Source of the DNA: Clarkia xantiana subsp. parviflora
Taxonomy: Eukaryota > Streptophyta > Magnoliopsida > Myrtales > Onagraceae
NCBI GenBank assembly: GCA_036873135.1
Contig: JAPTYO010000017.1
Coordinates: 1,984,001-2,048,000, forward strand
Reading direction: 5' to 3'
DNA: 64,000 bases
Shown here: positions 1 to 10,582 of the stretch, piece after piece
Layout: every line of letters begins with the position of its first letter
Position numbering within the stretch: position 1 is the stretch's first letter
Notes under the pieces: generated by a model
Database searches by the model: none
Told to the model about the DNA's origin: nothing
Seen by the model: only the letters and a program-made list of their open reading frames with translations
Translations under genes and position numbers: made by a program

Positions 1-646
1 AATGATGTGGCGGAACGATGTAATCGTACACTCTTGGACATGGATAGAACCAAGATGTCGCAAGCCCAACTTCCGATCTCCTTCCGGGGTGATGCGTTGT
101 TGACTGCCAATCATGTAGTAAACCTTGTTCCTTCAAAATCGGTGGACACGACACCATATGAGCTGTGGACTAGTAAAAAGATGGATCTTACCAGGCTGCG
201 ACCTTGGGGTTGCGCAGCATACACTCATCAAACCGACAGCCGATTCGGCAAGTTGGGACCTAGAGGTCTGAGAAGCATCTTTATAAGGATACGTTTTTGT
301 GGAAGCTCAGGAGAATGGTGGCGTGGTTGAATATGAGTCTAGAGACGCTACGTTCCTAGAGGACGAATTTCCTAAGCTTGGTAACATAAAATCGAATGAA
401 GTCTTGATTGGAATATTTGAGGTCCCACTTACTTTGAGTGGGAGATTTGAGGTGGCAACACCAGTGAATGACATGGTAAATGAGAAATGAGACATTTTCA
501 TAATAAATCCAGTGGGAGGGGTCAATACAACCACTCAGATCACTGTTGCTGCAGATTCGAATCAACTGGAACTTGATCATCATGTTGCTGAACTGTTTTA
601 TGAGAATCCTATAATTCCTCGAATACCTGCTGGTAATAGTGGGATT
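1..646 (+). pseudogene. copia-1 pol fragment: integrase C-terminal part and linker
   Basis: This is a decayed piece of Ty1/copia polyprotein. The first frame, open from the left edge to about 330, reads AERCNRTLLDM, then PSKSVDTTPYELW and LRPWGCAAY, which is the typical C-terminal half of plant copia integrase. A frameshift near 290-330 moves the reading to the next frame (ENGGVVEYESRDATFLEDEF, about 300-365), the usual linker before reverse transcriptase; stops follow from 488. The 5' part of the element lies left of the window. The fragment is cut at 651 by Tat-1 and resumes at 11304 after the duplicated GGGAC. It was already a transposon gene, not a host gene, when Tat-1 landed. The family call is firm; no function remains. 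Confidence 0.9.
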
Positions 647-651
647 GGGAC

Positions 652-1368
652 TGATGGGTTTCGCTACAGCCGTTAGGGCCTTTAACGGTGAGGAAACGGC
701 GAGCAGGCCCACTGGGCCCTAAAATAGAGGTCAAGAAGACCAAGGTGAAGGGTCCCGACGTAGGGAGTCCCGATGATGAAGGGTCCCGACAGAGTCGGTC
801 CCGATAGGTGAGCTGGAAGCTCCCAAAGAGAAGCCTTTAAGTAGGCCCCGATGATGAATCCCTGAGAATGATTGGCCCTGTCACGATGACGAGGGGCCCC
901 GAGCGGTGACACAACGAGATAACTCTGGAGTCCCCGATGTTAGTCGGGACTTGCTATCAGAGGTTAAGGCCAAGATACGCGGGGCGTGGCCGAGATACGC
1001 GGAGCGTAGTTAAGATACGCGTAGCGTGGCCGAGATACGCGGGGCGTGGCCGAGATAAGCGAGATCATGGCCTAGATAGGCGGGATCGTGCCCGAGATAC
1101 GCGGAATACGGGCTAACCACCCCCAACGGTTCACCAGGTAACTGAGGTACCTCTCTGCCTATAAAAGGGCAGAGGTCACCTCTGATCAATTACGTTGTGA
1201 TATACACTTTGAGATTCCTGCTTGCCACTGTTTACAAGATACTCATTTAAGCATAGGAGAGGGATTCTGGGTCACCGCCCGGTCTATCCTCTATTTGCTG
1301 GACCACGTGGAACGAAGGAGCTAGGATCGCCGTCAAGGACCGTACCGGAGTTCCACCGTGATCCAACA
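652..1368 (+). repeat. Tat-1 5' LTR
   Basis: The LTR is 717 bp, TG...CA, and matches 10583-11298. It contains a run of 20-bp repeats in U3 (968-1106) and a TATA box TATAAAAGG at 1160-1168, so transcription would start shortly after about 1190. The primer-binding site follows directly. In reverse complement it also resembles the Tat-2 LTRs at 21946-22643 and 32516-33213, showing that the two elements belong to one family. Confidence 0.95.
968..1106 (+). repeat. 20-bp tandem repeats in the Tat-1 U3
   Basis: Seven copies of a 20-bp unit whose core is GAGATACGCGGGGCGTGGCC recur at 971, 991, 1011, 1031, 1051, 1071 and 1092. They end about 55 bp before the TATA box, so they lie where an LTR enhancer would be. 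The same repeats are in the 3' LTR (about 10899-11037) and, inverted and more diverged, in both Tat-2 LTRs. A regulatory role is inferred from position only. Confidence 0.8.
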
Positions 1369-1388
1369 TTGGCGCCGTCTGTGGGAAA
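1369..1388 (+). other. Tat-1 primer-binding site
   Basis: TTGGCGCCGTCTGTGGGAA follows the terminal CA of the LTR. This is the place and style (TGGCGCC start) of a plant gypsy tRNA primer site. I have not assigned the tRNA. The Tat-2 site (32497-32515) is the same sequence in reverse complement. Confidence 0.85.
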
Positions 1389-1405
1389 CGTAACAAAAAG
1401 CTAAT

Positions 1406-3045
1406 ATGCCTTCTACTCGTTCAATGGTGGCTGGCAAGCAAAGAAGACAATGACAATTTGGTGGTTCCCGTCATCCTGCTGCGACGTCCCTGAATTCACC
1501 ACCGGAACAGAATGAAAATCAGAACCTTCCCGCTGCTGAGCTCTCCAAGACAGGGGGGCATAATGAAGGTCCCGAAGATGTTGCTGCTCAGCACCAGGGG
1601 AATAGGGAGTAGGAGGCTCCTCCAGCTGCGGATCTGACGAGGGCTGTGGCAGAAGCCATGCCGATGTTTTTGGCAGCCGTGGAGGCTCTCTTAGATCGAA
1701 GAGAAGCTGCGAGGAGGCAAGAGGAGATGCCCCCGTTAGAAGAAGCGCCCCCACCAGCAGAGGTTCGGAACGTACGGGAGGCTCCGCCCCGAGGCCAGGA
1801 CAGGAGTAGGGAGTTCGTTCAGCCAGAGAGATTCGTGGTTGATGGGCCAGGACCAGTACAGCACAGGACCATCCCCCTTAATGGTCCCATTACCCCCGAT
1901 CAGGTGGTTAAGATCGTGAACATCTGCATGGGAGAGCAGAAGCCGCTGGTGTCGGAGCTGAGGGATCGATCTACTCATCCCTTCGTTCCTCGACTCATGG
2001 ACACCCTAGCCCCGCCAGGGCTGGGTATCCCCACGATAAAGGAATACGATGGCGAGGGAGATCCGGTTCGTCATGTCCAGAAGCACCTTATGGAGTGTCT
2101 GGGAAGAGCCCCGAATGAAGATATCGTGTGTACGCTGTTCCCGAACACACTTGGTGAAAGAGCCCTGACCTGGTTCTTTAGTCTGCCCCCAGGCTGCATC
2201 ACCTGCTGGGCTGATATGCACGACCGGTTCATTCAGCAATACCAGGGCCGTAGACGTTTGCTGAAGAGTGTGAGGTCCCTGACCCAGGTGGTACAGAGGC
2301 CCGACGAATCGCTGGCGCACTACTACCAGCGGTACACTGCCAGTGTGGCGGAGATTGATGAGGAGATTTCGGAGGGTGAAACCATCCGTACCTTCATTGG
2401 GAACCTAACGGCCCCCTACGGTTCCGACCTGATGCACAGCGTGGCTGAGAAGGCTGTGTGGAATATGGAGGCATTGCAGAAAAGGGTGAAGCGGCAAATC
2501 GATGTCCAGGAGTCGAAGATAACCGCTGGAGAGCTTGAGCCCCCGAAGTAGAATAAGGGGAAGCAGTCAGTTAAGCCTTTGGACGATCGTAAGTTGAAGG
2601 ATAAATCCGAGAGCAGCCGGAATCGAGGCCGCCCTGATCGGAGGGATGATAGGCGTTCCTCGAAGAAGGACAAGCGGGATGACCATGACATTCCTCTCAA
2701 CTGCTCCATGGCGGAGGTACTAACGGTCATGGAACGACATGGTATTTCCAGATACCCCTCGAAGAAAGAAGGAGAATTCCTGGGATCCCGCACCGATCGT
2801 TACTGTCAATTTCACCGTGCGAACGGTCACGACACTAACCATTGTCGGGAGCTGAAGAAGGAGATCCAAAAGCTGATCCAGAAGGGGAAGCTTAAGGAGT
2901 TTGTCGGGGAGAAACGGTGCCGATCCCGTTCCCGATCCCGATCACGGTCTCGTTCCCGATCCCGCGATCGGTCCCCAAAGAAGAAGAGATCCGACCCGGA
3001 GTCGTCCGGTGCCCGTAAGGAGAGACGGGGCACTATCAATGTGAT
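1406..3045 (+). pseudogene. gag: Tat-1 gag
   Basis: Gag is the capsid and RNA-binding protein that packages the element's RNA. The start ATG at 1406 lies 37 bp after the LTR and begins MPSTRSMVAGK, as in Tat-2 at 32479. The capsid-like core (LTWFFSLPPGCITCWADMHD, about 2165-2225) is followed by a zinc knuckle at 2804-2845 of the form C-X2-H-X4-H-X4-C and by an arginine-serine run (RSRSRSRSRSRSRS, about 2915-2970). Stops at 1451-1453, 1610-1612 and 2549-2551 interrupt one otherwise continuous frame, so the protein cannot be made whole. Protease follows in the same frame without a separate start. Confidence 0.92.
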
Positions 3046-3843
3046 TCACGGAGGATTCGCGGCCGGAGGGGATACCTCGTCCTCTCAGGAGGTTTACGCC
3101 TCTAGAATTCCTACGGCTGTGGTGCTGGGTAAGAGGTCCCGATCCTGGACCTTGAAGGAAGAGATGGTGATCTCCTTTTCGTCGGAGGATCTCATAGGCG
3201 TGGAGACTCCGCACGATGACGCCTTGGTTGTGACCTTGGATGTAGACGGGTACGAGATGAAGCGAATTCTGATCGACGGAGGGAGCTCCTCCGATATTCT
3301 ATTCATGGACGCGCTGGAGGCTATGGAAAAACAAAGAAAGACCTGAGGGAGGCGAATTTCCCGATGGTCGGCTTCTCTGGCTCCATCTCCTATCCGCTAG
3401 GGGTGATCACCTTACCAGTGGAGTTTGGTAGCGGGTGGAAATCAGAAAGAAGGAACGTCGAGTTTGTGGTAGTTGATTCAGCGGGGACTTACAACGCAAT
3501 CATCGGGAGAACTACCATCAACCCCCTGATGGCAGTTGCCTCGACTGTTCACCAAAAGATGAAGTTTTCGACTGACCACGGAGTCGGAGAGGTCAAGCGC
3601 GACCTGGTGGCTTCCCGAAAATGTTATGTTAACGCCACCCGAAGGAGGAGACGAGAGGACATGACTGTCCTCCAGACAGATACAGATCTCAGAGAGGAGT
3701 TTGGGCGTCCCGCCCCCATAGAAGATCTAAAAGAAGTCGAGATCGACGGACCTCAGAGGAAGGTGAAAATCGGGTCTGCTTTGGCCGAAGAGACAGCCCG
3801 AGAGTTGATCGACCTGCTGAAAAAGTTCAAGGAGCTGTTTGCC
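3046..3843 (+). pseudogene. Tat-1 aspartic protease region
   Basis: This is the retroviral-type aspartic protease that would cut the polyprotein. The active-site stretch LIDGGSSSDILF has its catalytic Asp codon at 3275-3277. NAIIGRTTINPL (about 3490-3525) is the second conserved block. A one-base loss near 3328-3335, judged against Tat-2, ends the first frame at 3346, and the reading continues in the next frame from 3364. A stop at 3844-3846 replaces the Trp codon seen in Tat-2 and separates this part from reverse transcriptase. The domain call rests on the DGG-SSD motif and its place between gag and RT. Confidence 0.88.
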
Positions 3844-3846
3844 TAG

Positions 3847-5280
3847 TCCCCGAGCGATATGCCAGGAATCAGCCCCGATGTGATCGTACACGAGCTGAAG
3901 ATAGATCCCGCGATCAAACCTATCACGCAGAAAAGGCGTCCGATGGGCACAGACAAGAAGATCGCGATCCAGCAGGAGGTGGGCAGGTTGCTCGATGCTG
4001 GATTTATTAAAGAGCTCCGATTCCAGACTTGGGTCGCTAATCCGGTACTGGTGAAGAAGACTAATGGGAAATGGCGGATGTGTGTTGATTTCCGCGACCT
4101 GAATAAGGCTTGCCCGAAGGAGTATTACCCGCTCCCGAGAATCGACCAGCTGGTGGATGCCACATCGGGACATGAGCTGTTGAGCTTCATGGATGCGTAT
4201 TCGGGCTACAACCAGATCAATATGGCTAAGGAGGACGCTCCTCACACAGCGTTTTATGCAGACAGTGACATCTATCACTACGATGTCATGCCTTTCGGGT
4301 TGATCAATGCCGGGGCAACCTACCAGCGGATGGTGAATAAGTTGTTTGGAGATATGCTGGGGGAGACCATGGAGGCTTACGTGGACGATATGCTGGTGAA
4401 GTCCCGACAAGCTGAGGATCATGTGCACAACCTAGCCATGGCGTTTGAGCGGATGAGGCTTTATCAAGTTCGCTTAAACCCGACGAAATGCGCCTTCGGA
4501 GTCCACTCAGGGAAATTTCTGGGCTTTATGGTGAGCCAGAGAGGAATTGAGGTGAATCCCGAGAAGCTGAGGGCGATTGAGGAGATGCAGTCTCCGATAA
4601 ACCATCGGGAGGTGCAAGTGCTGAATGGCCGACTAGCTGTAATGAATCGCTTCCTGTCCAAAGCAAGCGACCGATCAATGCCATTTTTTGAAGTCCTGAG
4701 GGCCAACAAGAAGTTTGAGTGGACCGCCAAGTGTGAAGAAGCGTTCCAAGCACTCAAGCAGCACCTTCGCACCCTCCCACCGTTGGCGAAACCGGTTCCA
4801 GGCGAGCCGCTCTATCTTTACTTGGCTGTTTCTGAATTTGCCATTAGCTCTGTGTTAGTGAAGGTTGTCGAGGGTAATCAAGTCCCCGTCTATTATGTAA
4901 GCAAGGCGTTTGCCAAGTCTGAATTGAATTATCCTGCCATTGAGAAGTATCACTTTGCGTCGATTATTACTGCTCGGAAGCTAAGGCCTTATTTCCATGC
5001 ACACGAGATTACTGTGTTAACAAATCAGCCTCTGAAGCATTTTTTGAACCGACCGGATGCGTCGGGGAGATTAGTGAAATGGGCAGTAGAGCTTAGTGAG
5101 TTTCACATACACTTTGCTCCAAGAACGGCTATTAAGGGCCAGGCATTGGCGGATTTCATAGAAGACTCTACAGCCCCCGATCTAGAAGAAGCGGGACCTG
5201 TAGAGGGGGCAACCATGGAGGTCCCTACAGAAGAACAACCAGAGAGGGCAGAGCAATCAGAACAGCCAAATGAGGAAAAT
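3847..5280 (+). pseudogene. pol: Tat-1 reverse transcriptase and degenerate first RNase H
   Basis: The RNA-dependent DNA polymerase copies element RNA into DNA. The frame 3859-5388 is open. It contains KWRMCVDFRDLNKACP, SFMDAYSGYNQI, MPFGLINAGATYQRM and the catalytic YVDD at 4378-4389, so the RT core looks intact. The RNase H that follows (about 4795-5160) has the fold's landmarks, but where a functional domain has catalytic Asp residues it reads LYLAVSEFAISS and VLTNQPLKHF. This loss is standard in the Tat lineage, where a second RNase H takes over. The product would be cut off from the rest by the stop at 3844 and a frameshift near 5335. Confidence 0.93.
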
Positions 5281-5760
5281 ACCTGGGAGATGTACACGGA
5301 TGGCTCCTCGAGTTCGGACGGATCAGGAGCAGGCTTTTTTTTATACCACCAGGTGGAGGTGAGCCGCTTCGATATGCCTTGGCTTTAACGTTTAAGGCAC
5401 GAACAACGAAGCGGAGTATGAGGCTCTTATCACGGGCCTGAAAATTGCCAGAGGTACGGGAGTCGCTCACTTGAGAGTGAAGTGTGACGCGGCTTTGATC
5501 GTGAACCAGGTTCAAGGGCGATACGATGCAAAGAGCCCGATAATGAAGAAGTACCTGCGCGAGGTACAAGCCTTGAAGGAAAGCTTTAAAAGCTTCGACA
5601 TCGAGGCGATCCCGAGGGAGGAAAACGTGGAGGCAGACGCCTTGAGCAAATTTGCCCTGGGGGCACTCTTGGAGGAAAATCGGAAGGTGCACTTCTTGGA
5701 GAAGGTGATCTTGTCGACCATCGACCCGACACAGGTGTGTGCCATTGAAGTAGGACCGGA
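5281..5760 (+). pseudogene. Tat-1 second RNase H (archaeal-type)
   Basis: This domain removes the RNA strand of the RNA-DNA hybrid. It begins WEMYTDGSSSSDGSG (catalytic Asp codon 5299-5301) and continues with NEAEYEALITGLKIA, CDAALIVNQVQG and EADALSKFA, so all the acidic positions expected of an active enzyme are present. A length change in the T-run near 5333-5342 shifts the frame: the first part is read with RT and the rest in another frame (the segment with a Met codon from 5471). Tat-2 has this region in one frame, which makes the shift clear. A second, intact-looking RNase H downstream of a degenerate one identifies the Tat group. Confidence 0.9.
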
Positions 5761-7009
5761 GGAGGAGCCTACTTGGATGACCCCGATAGTCGCGTACCTG
5801 ACTACGGGGGCAGCCCCCGATGATAAGGTAGCAGCTAACAGGATACGTCGGATCGCGGCTAATTACGTAATGCTGGACAATCAGCTATACAAGAAGGGCT
5901 GGTTCTCGACTCCGTATTTGAAGTGTGTGGCTGAGCCCGACACAAGTTGAATCCTGAAGGAGGTGCATGAAGGGATCGCGGCTTGTCATGAAGGGGCCCG
6001 ATCCATTATGAGGAAAGTGCTGAACTTGGGCTATTATTGGCCTACGATGAGCAAGGAGGCGACGGCGTTGGTCCGATCCTGTGACGCGTGCCAAAGGTAC
6101 GCCCCGAGTATCGTGGCTTCGGCCGCTAATCTGACATCCATCAAGAGCGCTTGGCCCTTCGCACAGTGGGGCATCGACTTGGTGGGACCTCTTCCACAAG
6201 CACAAGGTCAATGTAAGTACTTACTGGTAGCTATCGATTATTTTTCGAAATGGATAGAGGCAAAGGCATTGGCCAGAACGATGGGGAACCAGATCGTCAA
6301 GTTCCTCCAGACCCATATCGTGTCTAGATATGGGATTCCTAAGGTGGTGATCAGCTTCAATGGTCCGCCATTTAACGGGTCCCAGGTGAAAGAGTATCTG
6401 GAGGAGTTGAGTATCGAGCATCGGACAGCTTCTGTACGCCATGCTCAGACTAATGGTCAGGTGGAATCAGCCAACAAAATCGTGATGGATGGCCTGAAGA
6501 AGAGGGTCTATGCCTTGAAGGGCAAATGGCTGAACGAGCTGGAAAACGTGCTTTGGGCCGTTAGAACGACGCCCAAACAAGCAACTGGGGAGACTCCGTT
6601 TGGCCTTGTTTATGGCACGGAGGCTGTTGCTCCCGTGGAGGTGGCCGTAGCGTCACATCGGATGAGATATTACGAGGCTCTGACGAATGATGAAATGAGA
6701 CGTCTGGACTTGGACCTACTCGAAGAGAAGAGGCGGGAAGCCGACGAAGTCCAGGCTCGAATGCGTTTGGCGATGGCTAGGTATTACAATCGGCGAGTTA
6801 AGTCCCGAAAATTCTTCGTCGGGGAGCTGGTTTGGCGTCGCAACGAGTTCACCCTTTTGGATCGGATCGGCAAGTTGTCGCCAAAATGGGAAGGACCTTA
6901 CAAGGTCGTGGGGATGCCATCCCCGAATGCATACAAGTTGGAAGACCTCGATGGCAGAGTATTGAAGCATTCTTTTAGTGGCGAACACTTGAAGAAACAC
7001 CGTGCTTGA
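5761..7009 (+). pseudogene. Tat-1 integrase
   Basis: Integrase inserts the DNA copy into the genome. It has an HHCC zinc motif (HEGIAACHEGARS with CDACQRY, about 5966-6100). The core has its first Asp at 6176-6178 (WGIDLVGP) and Glu at 6464-6466 (NGQVESANK). At the second catalytic position the codon 6356-6358 is TTC, giving ISFNGPPF where Tat-2 has ISDNGPPF, so this copy should be catalytically dead even if translated. A stop at 5948-5950 cuts it from RNase H. The C-terminal part (VWRRNEFTLLDRI, WEGPYKV) is normal and ends at the TGA 7007-7009. Confidence 0.93.
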
Positions 7010-7730
7010 TGAAAAGTCGCCTTAAGTGGTGCCCGATGAAAAGTTGCCTTAAGTGGTGCCCGATGAAAAGTCGCCTTAAGTGGTGCCCGATGTAAAATCG
7101 CCTTAAGTGGTGTAAGTTATTTGTCGTTTGGTTCGATGTAAAGCCAATTTTGTGCCATCAATTAATAAAGAGATTGCTTCCAGTAAGAATTATTCTTAGA
7201 TTTATTCTAAGCATTAAAAAGCCGCCTTGAGTGGTGCACGAAAAAAGTCGCCTTGAGTGGTGCCCGAAAAAAGTCGTCTTAAGTGATGCATGAATAAAGT
7301 CGCCTTAAGTGGTGCACGAGAAAAGTCGCCTTAAGTGGTGCACGAGATTAAGTCATCTTAAGTGATGCACGAGAAAAGTCGTCTTAAGTGGCGCATGATT
7401 CTTAGATTTATTCTAAGTGTTGAAAAGTCGTCTTAAGTGATGCACAAGATTAAGTCGTCTTAAGTGATGCACGATATTAAGTCGTCTTAAGTGATGCACA
7501 AGATTAAGTCGTCTTAAGTGATGCACGAGATTAAGTCGTCTTAAGTGATGCACGAGATTAAGTCGTCTTAAGTGACGCATGATTCTTAGATTTATTCGAA
7601 GTATTGAAAAGTCGCCTTAAGTGGTGCATGATGGTACGTCACCTTAAGTGGTGCGAGTTAGTAAATCTTCTTAAGTGATGTATGAGAACGTCTTAAGTGT
7701 CGAGGTTTCGACTTAAGCAAATATAGCAAA
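7010..7730 (+). repeat. 26-27 bp tandem repeats downstream of Tat-1 pol
   Basis: The array starts directly after the integrase stop. Its unit is about 26-27 bp with core GTCGCCTTAAGTGGTGCACG, and a variant GTCGTCTTAAGTGATGCACG dominates at 7370-7570. The short palindrome-like block CTTAGATTTATTCTAAG or close variants breaks the array at about 7196, 7400 and 7585. No credible coding frame is present. Arrays in this place are known in plant Tat elements, whose 3' untranslated region often gives rise to satellites. About 120 bp of unique sequence follows before the antisense gene's stop at 7848. Confidence 0.9.
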
Positions 7731-7847
7731 GCCACTTGGAGAAGTGCATGGAAAAAATCGGAACTAAGAAAGTCTGATAATTGATAAGGGTTCAAAGGCC
7801 CGACGGTTACAAAAGGAGGAGAATACAAGGACTCCATAGATAAGCAT

Positions 7848-10034
7848 TTAGGCTTGGTCCTTGTCAGTGGCATCTGCGGGAGCTGAATCCACGAGGTCGG
7901 TGGCTGCAAGATCCTCCTTAAGCTTGGCGATGGCCGCCCGGTCCCGCTCCCGGGACTCCTCATAGGCAAAGAGGTACCCAAAGAGACGGTTGAAGTCCCC
8001 GAGCTCCTACGATAGAAGAAAGAAAAGTGTTAACGGACAAGCAACCAGTCTTACCGATGAAAAGGGAGAAGCGAAGTTTTACCTCTATCCAACGCAGGGA
8101 CATCTCTCGAACATCCCGACGCATCGCCTCCCGATTCAGGGAAATCGGATACCGCATGGTGGGCAGGATCGAGCCTGCCAGCAGATGCAGAGCCAGCTCT
8201 TCATGGGCATCCCCTTGTCGAAGCTGGACCCCTTGCAGCGTTGGGATTGGGGCCCAGGGAGCATCCACCTGCGCGGGGTCTAAGGCCATGTAGAAACTCC
8301 CGTCGAGAGGGAGAGGAGGAGGCCCAGCACGAGTCCTGGAGGGGCGCACCTCCGGCTCAACCCGGGCGGGGGAAGGAGTGAAGTCGTGGATGGGCGACGG
8401 CTGTCGCTGCTGCGGAGAAGATGAGGGGGGCAGCCCCTGAGAGGTTGGTTTCAAGGGGGACTGCCCCGTCCTCCGACGATGACGAAGGGAGCCACCCTCA
8501 TCAGTCTCCTCGGAAGAGTCCAAGGTTTTCACCCGGCGAAATTGTTCGCCGGTCGGGGTTTCCTCCCGAGTTGAGGGAGGCGCCCCTGCTGAGGGTGGTG
8601 CACCCGCGGAAGCTTCAGCGCCCGACGGAGCTCCTGAGCGACCTGCACCTAGAGGACGAGAGGCTTCAGAAATTTAATCAGGGAGTTCATCAGGATTCTT
8701 ACACCAAACAATACGTCGGGAGACATATTGGTCCTTCCCGTGGCAATTGTAGTAGCCCGCCTTCAGGACACGAGGAATTTCCCCTCGAAGGACTCGTTTG
8801 ACGTCAGCAATGCGGGCCTCCATGGTCGAAGGAATCAACTCCTTCGGGACCATCCTCCTGTACGATTTAATAGCGAGGCGGAGCTTTTTACCTTCTTCAG
8901 CGTTTTGGACGTCGAAGAGCTTGTCCACCTCCATGCGGCTCCGTTTTGGTTGCTCTGGGAAGGAGATCCCACTGACGCAGCAGCCTTCTTGGCTGACTTC
9001 CTCTTCCGCGTGGGCAGACAGCATCGGTCTCCCCCTGCTTAAGGATCAGATTGGTCAGCACGGATATCTTCTTGGCTGCAAACAGGTAAAAGAAAAAGGA
9101 TTAGAGATTTACCCACGAAACCATATTGGAGGGGCCGTCGAAGAGCTGCCCCCCGGAGATTATGTCGAGGAGTCGGATCCCGGCATTCACCAGGTCCCGC
9201 TCCACGAGAGAATTGGCATCAAGAGGAGTGTAGGACTCCCCCCACCGGTAAAGCTGGATGAGCTGAAGATTTTGGAAGTCCTCGTTGGTGTAGGTGTTGA
9301 AGGCGGGAGGAGAATCTGCTTCCACCTCCCATCGGGGCCACGGGATCGAGGAGTTTTTTATGAAGAAGTAGCTCCTCTTCCACCCACTATTGTCGGACCC
9401 CGTATCGACCAGGAGTCCCCGACCCTTGACCACCTTCCAGGTGTCAGAGGTCCAGTTGCACAACCCGAGTTGCGTCTTGTTCCACTTCGGCATCCGGGGG
9501 TAGAAGGCGCAAACCCCTGCCTCGTTGCACTTCATCCCATAGAAGGTCCTGAAGAGCTTGAGGCTGTATACCCACTGCTGTCGGAAGCAGAGGACTTGGA
9601 AGGCGTTCCACAAGCGTATGGCGTGCGGAGAGAAAGTGGTCGGATGTGTTTTGTAGTGCTGGCACATCTCGACCAGATTACCGCAGAAGGGAAATCTGAT
9701 CCCCGCGGATACTTGTCCCGTAGAGACAAATACCTCCCCTTTCTGGGGACGAGTAACCTCAAGGTTACCCGAGGGACGGGGCCAGGGATAGGGGAAACGA
9801 GGTTCCCAAGTGGAGGTGATACATCCCTCCCGGAGAGCTGCATCGTAGGCGGTGCTGGAAATTTCGTTCAGACCATAATCGAAGTTAAAGGGCTTCCTTC
9901 CCTCGGAACCGGATTCACTGTCTGAAATCAGCCATGGAAAGGGACATTGGGTTTTCCGGAAAATTGCGAACAAATCAAGCATAAATAAAGGGAGATGATA
10001 AGCAAACAACAAAGAAGAAACCCTTACCAGACAT
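7848..10034 (-). pseudogene. Tat-1 antisense gene with three introns
   Basis: A gene-like unit runs opposite to gag-pol. My model is: exon 1 10034-10028 (ATGTCTG), exon 2 9921-9113, exon 3 9070-8083, exon 4 8006-7848, with GT..AG introns at the same places as in the Tat-2 copy at 23198. Exon 2 encodes a tryptophan-rich globular domain (GIRFPFCGNLVEMCQHY, IRLWNAFQVLCF, FRTFYGMKCNEAG). Exon 3 holds a low-complexity region with a basic cluster. Exon 4 is only 159 nt here, against 702 nt in Tat-2; most of the coiled coil is gone, but the reading frame and last residues (DKDQA) are kept. A one-base loss near 9018, compared with Tat-2, breaks exon 3. Extra antisense ORFs are known in Tat elements. 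The globular part reminds me of the plant 'putative gypsy type transposon' protein family, which is unproven here. Function is unknown. Confidence 0.8.
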
Positions 10035-10194
10035 GATGATTGAAGGTTGAAGGAATGAACTTGAGGTTGCCAGAAAAGACGATCGGAGGGACACTAAGGT
10101 CTTCGAAAACGCAGAGCTTGAATTTGCAGAGAAATTGCAGAGAGCTTTTGAAAATTCGGAGACGGTAAAAGTGAAACTGTGCCCACGGTTAGGG

Positions 10195-10201
10195 TTTTAT
10201 A
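10195..10201 (-). promoter_or_regulatory. TATA box of the Tat-1 antisense gene
   Basis: TATAAAA on the minus strand (TTTTATA on plus) lies 161 bp before the ATG at 10034. The Tat-2 gene has TATAAAA 169 bp before its ATG, in the same sequence context. This supports separate transcription of the antisense gene, away from the nearby 3' LTR. Confidence 0.65.
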
Positions 10202-10582
10202 GACGAAGAGGACAGTCGAAGGGACGCTTCGATCTGAATCTTCGAAGTTGAAGCGTTCTGATCTGAACCGTTGAGATGAAACGTGCAGAATGGCAACGGA
10301 CGCAATGATGAAACAGCCTGAAAAGCATTCTTCAGAAAAAGCAGGCGCGAAAAATCAGGCACGAGTACTGAAGACGTCGCTTCGTTAACTGCTGCATTAA
10401 ATGGCTGGGGAACCGAGGAGTCCTCTCGGATTTGGCAGTTACCACAAGATATTGAGGAAACGCGAACGAGAAGACTCATACTGAGTAACTATGCCAAGGG
10501 TAAGATCCCCGACTTTGATGTGGGGAGATCGGGAGTTGAAAAGACACGACTAACTGAAAGTCCCTCATGTCTTGGGGGCAAA
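10202..10582. other. Spacer between antisense gene and 3' LTR, with polypurine tract
   Basis: No gene is seen here. On the minus strand it is the upstream region of the antisense gene. It ends on the plus strand with TGTCTTGGGGGCAAA (10568-10582) against the 3' LTR, the polypurine tract that primes plus-strand DNA synthesis. The same tract appears in Tat-2 (22644-22661). Confidence 0.8.

Noticed and set aside
8798..9925. A 375-codon plus-strand frame within Tat-1.
   Set aside because: It is the reverse complement of antisense exons 2-3; codon patterns and the second copy support the minus-strand gene.
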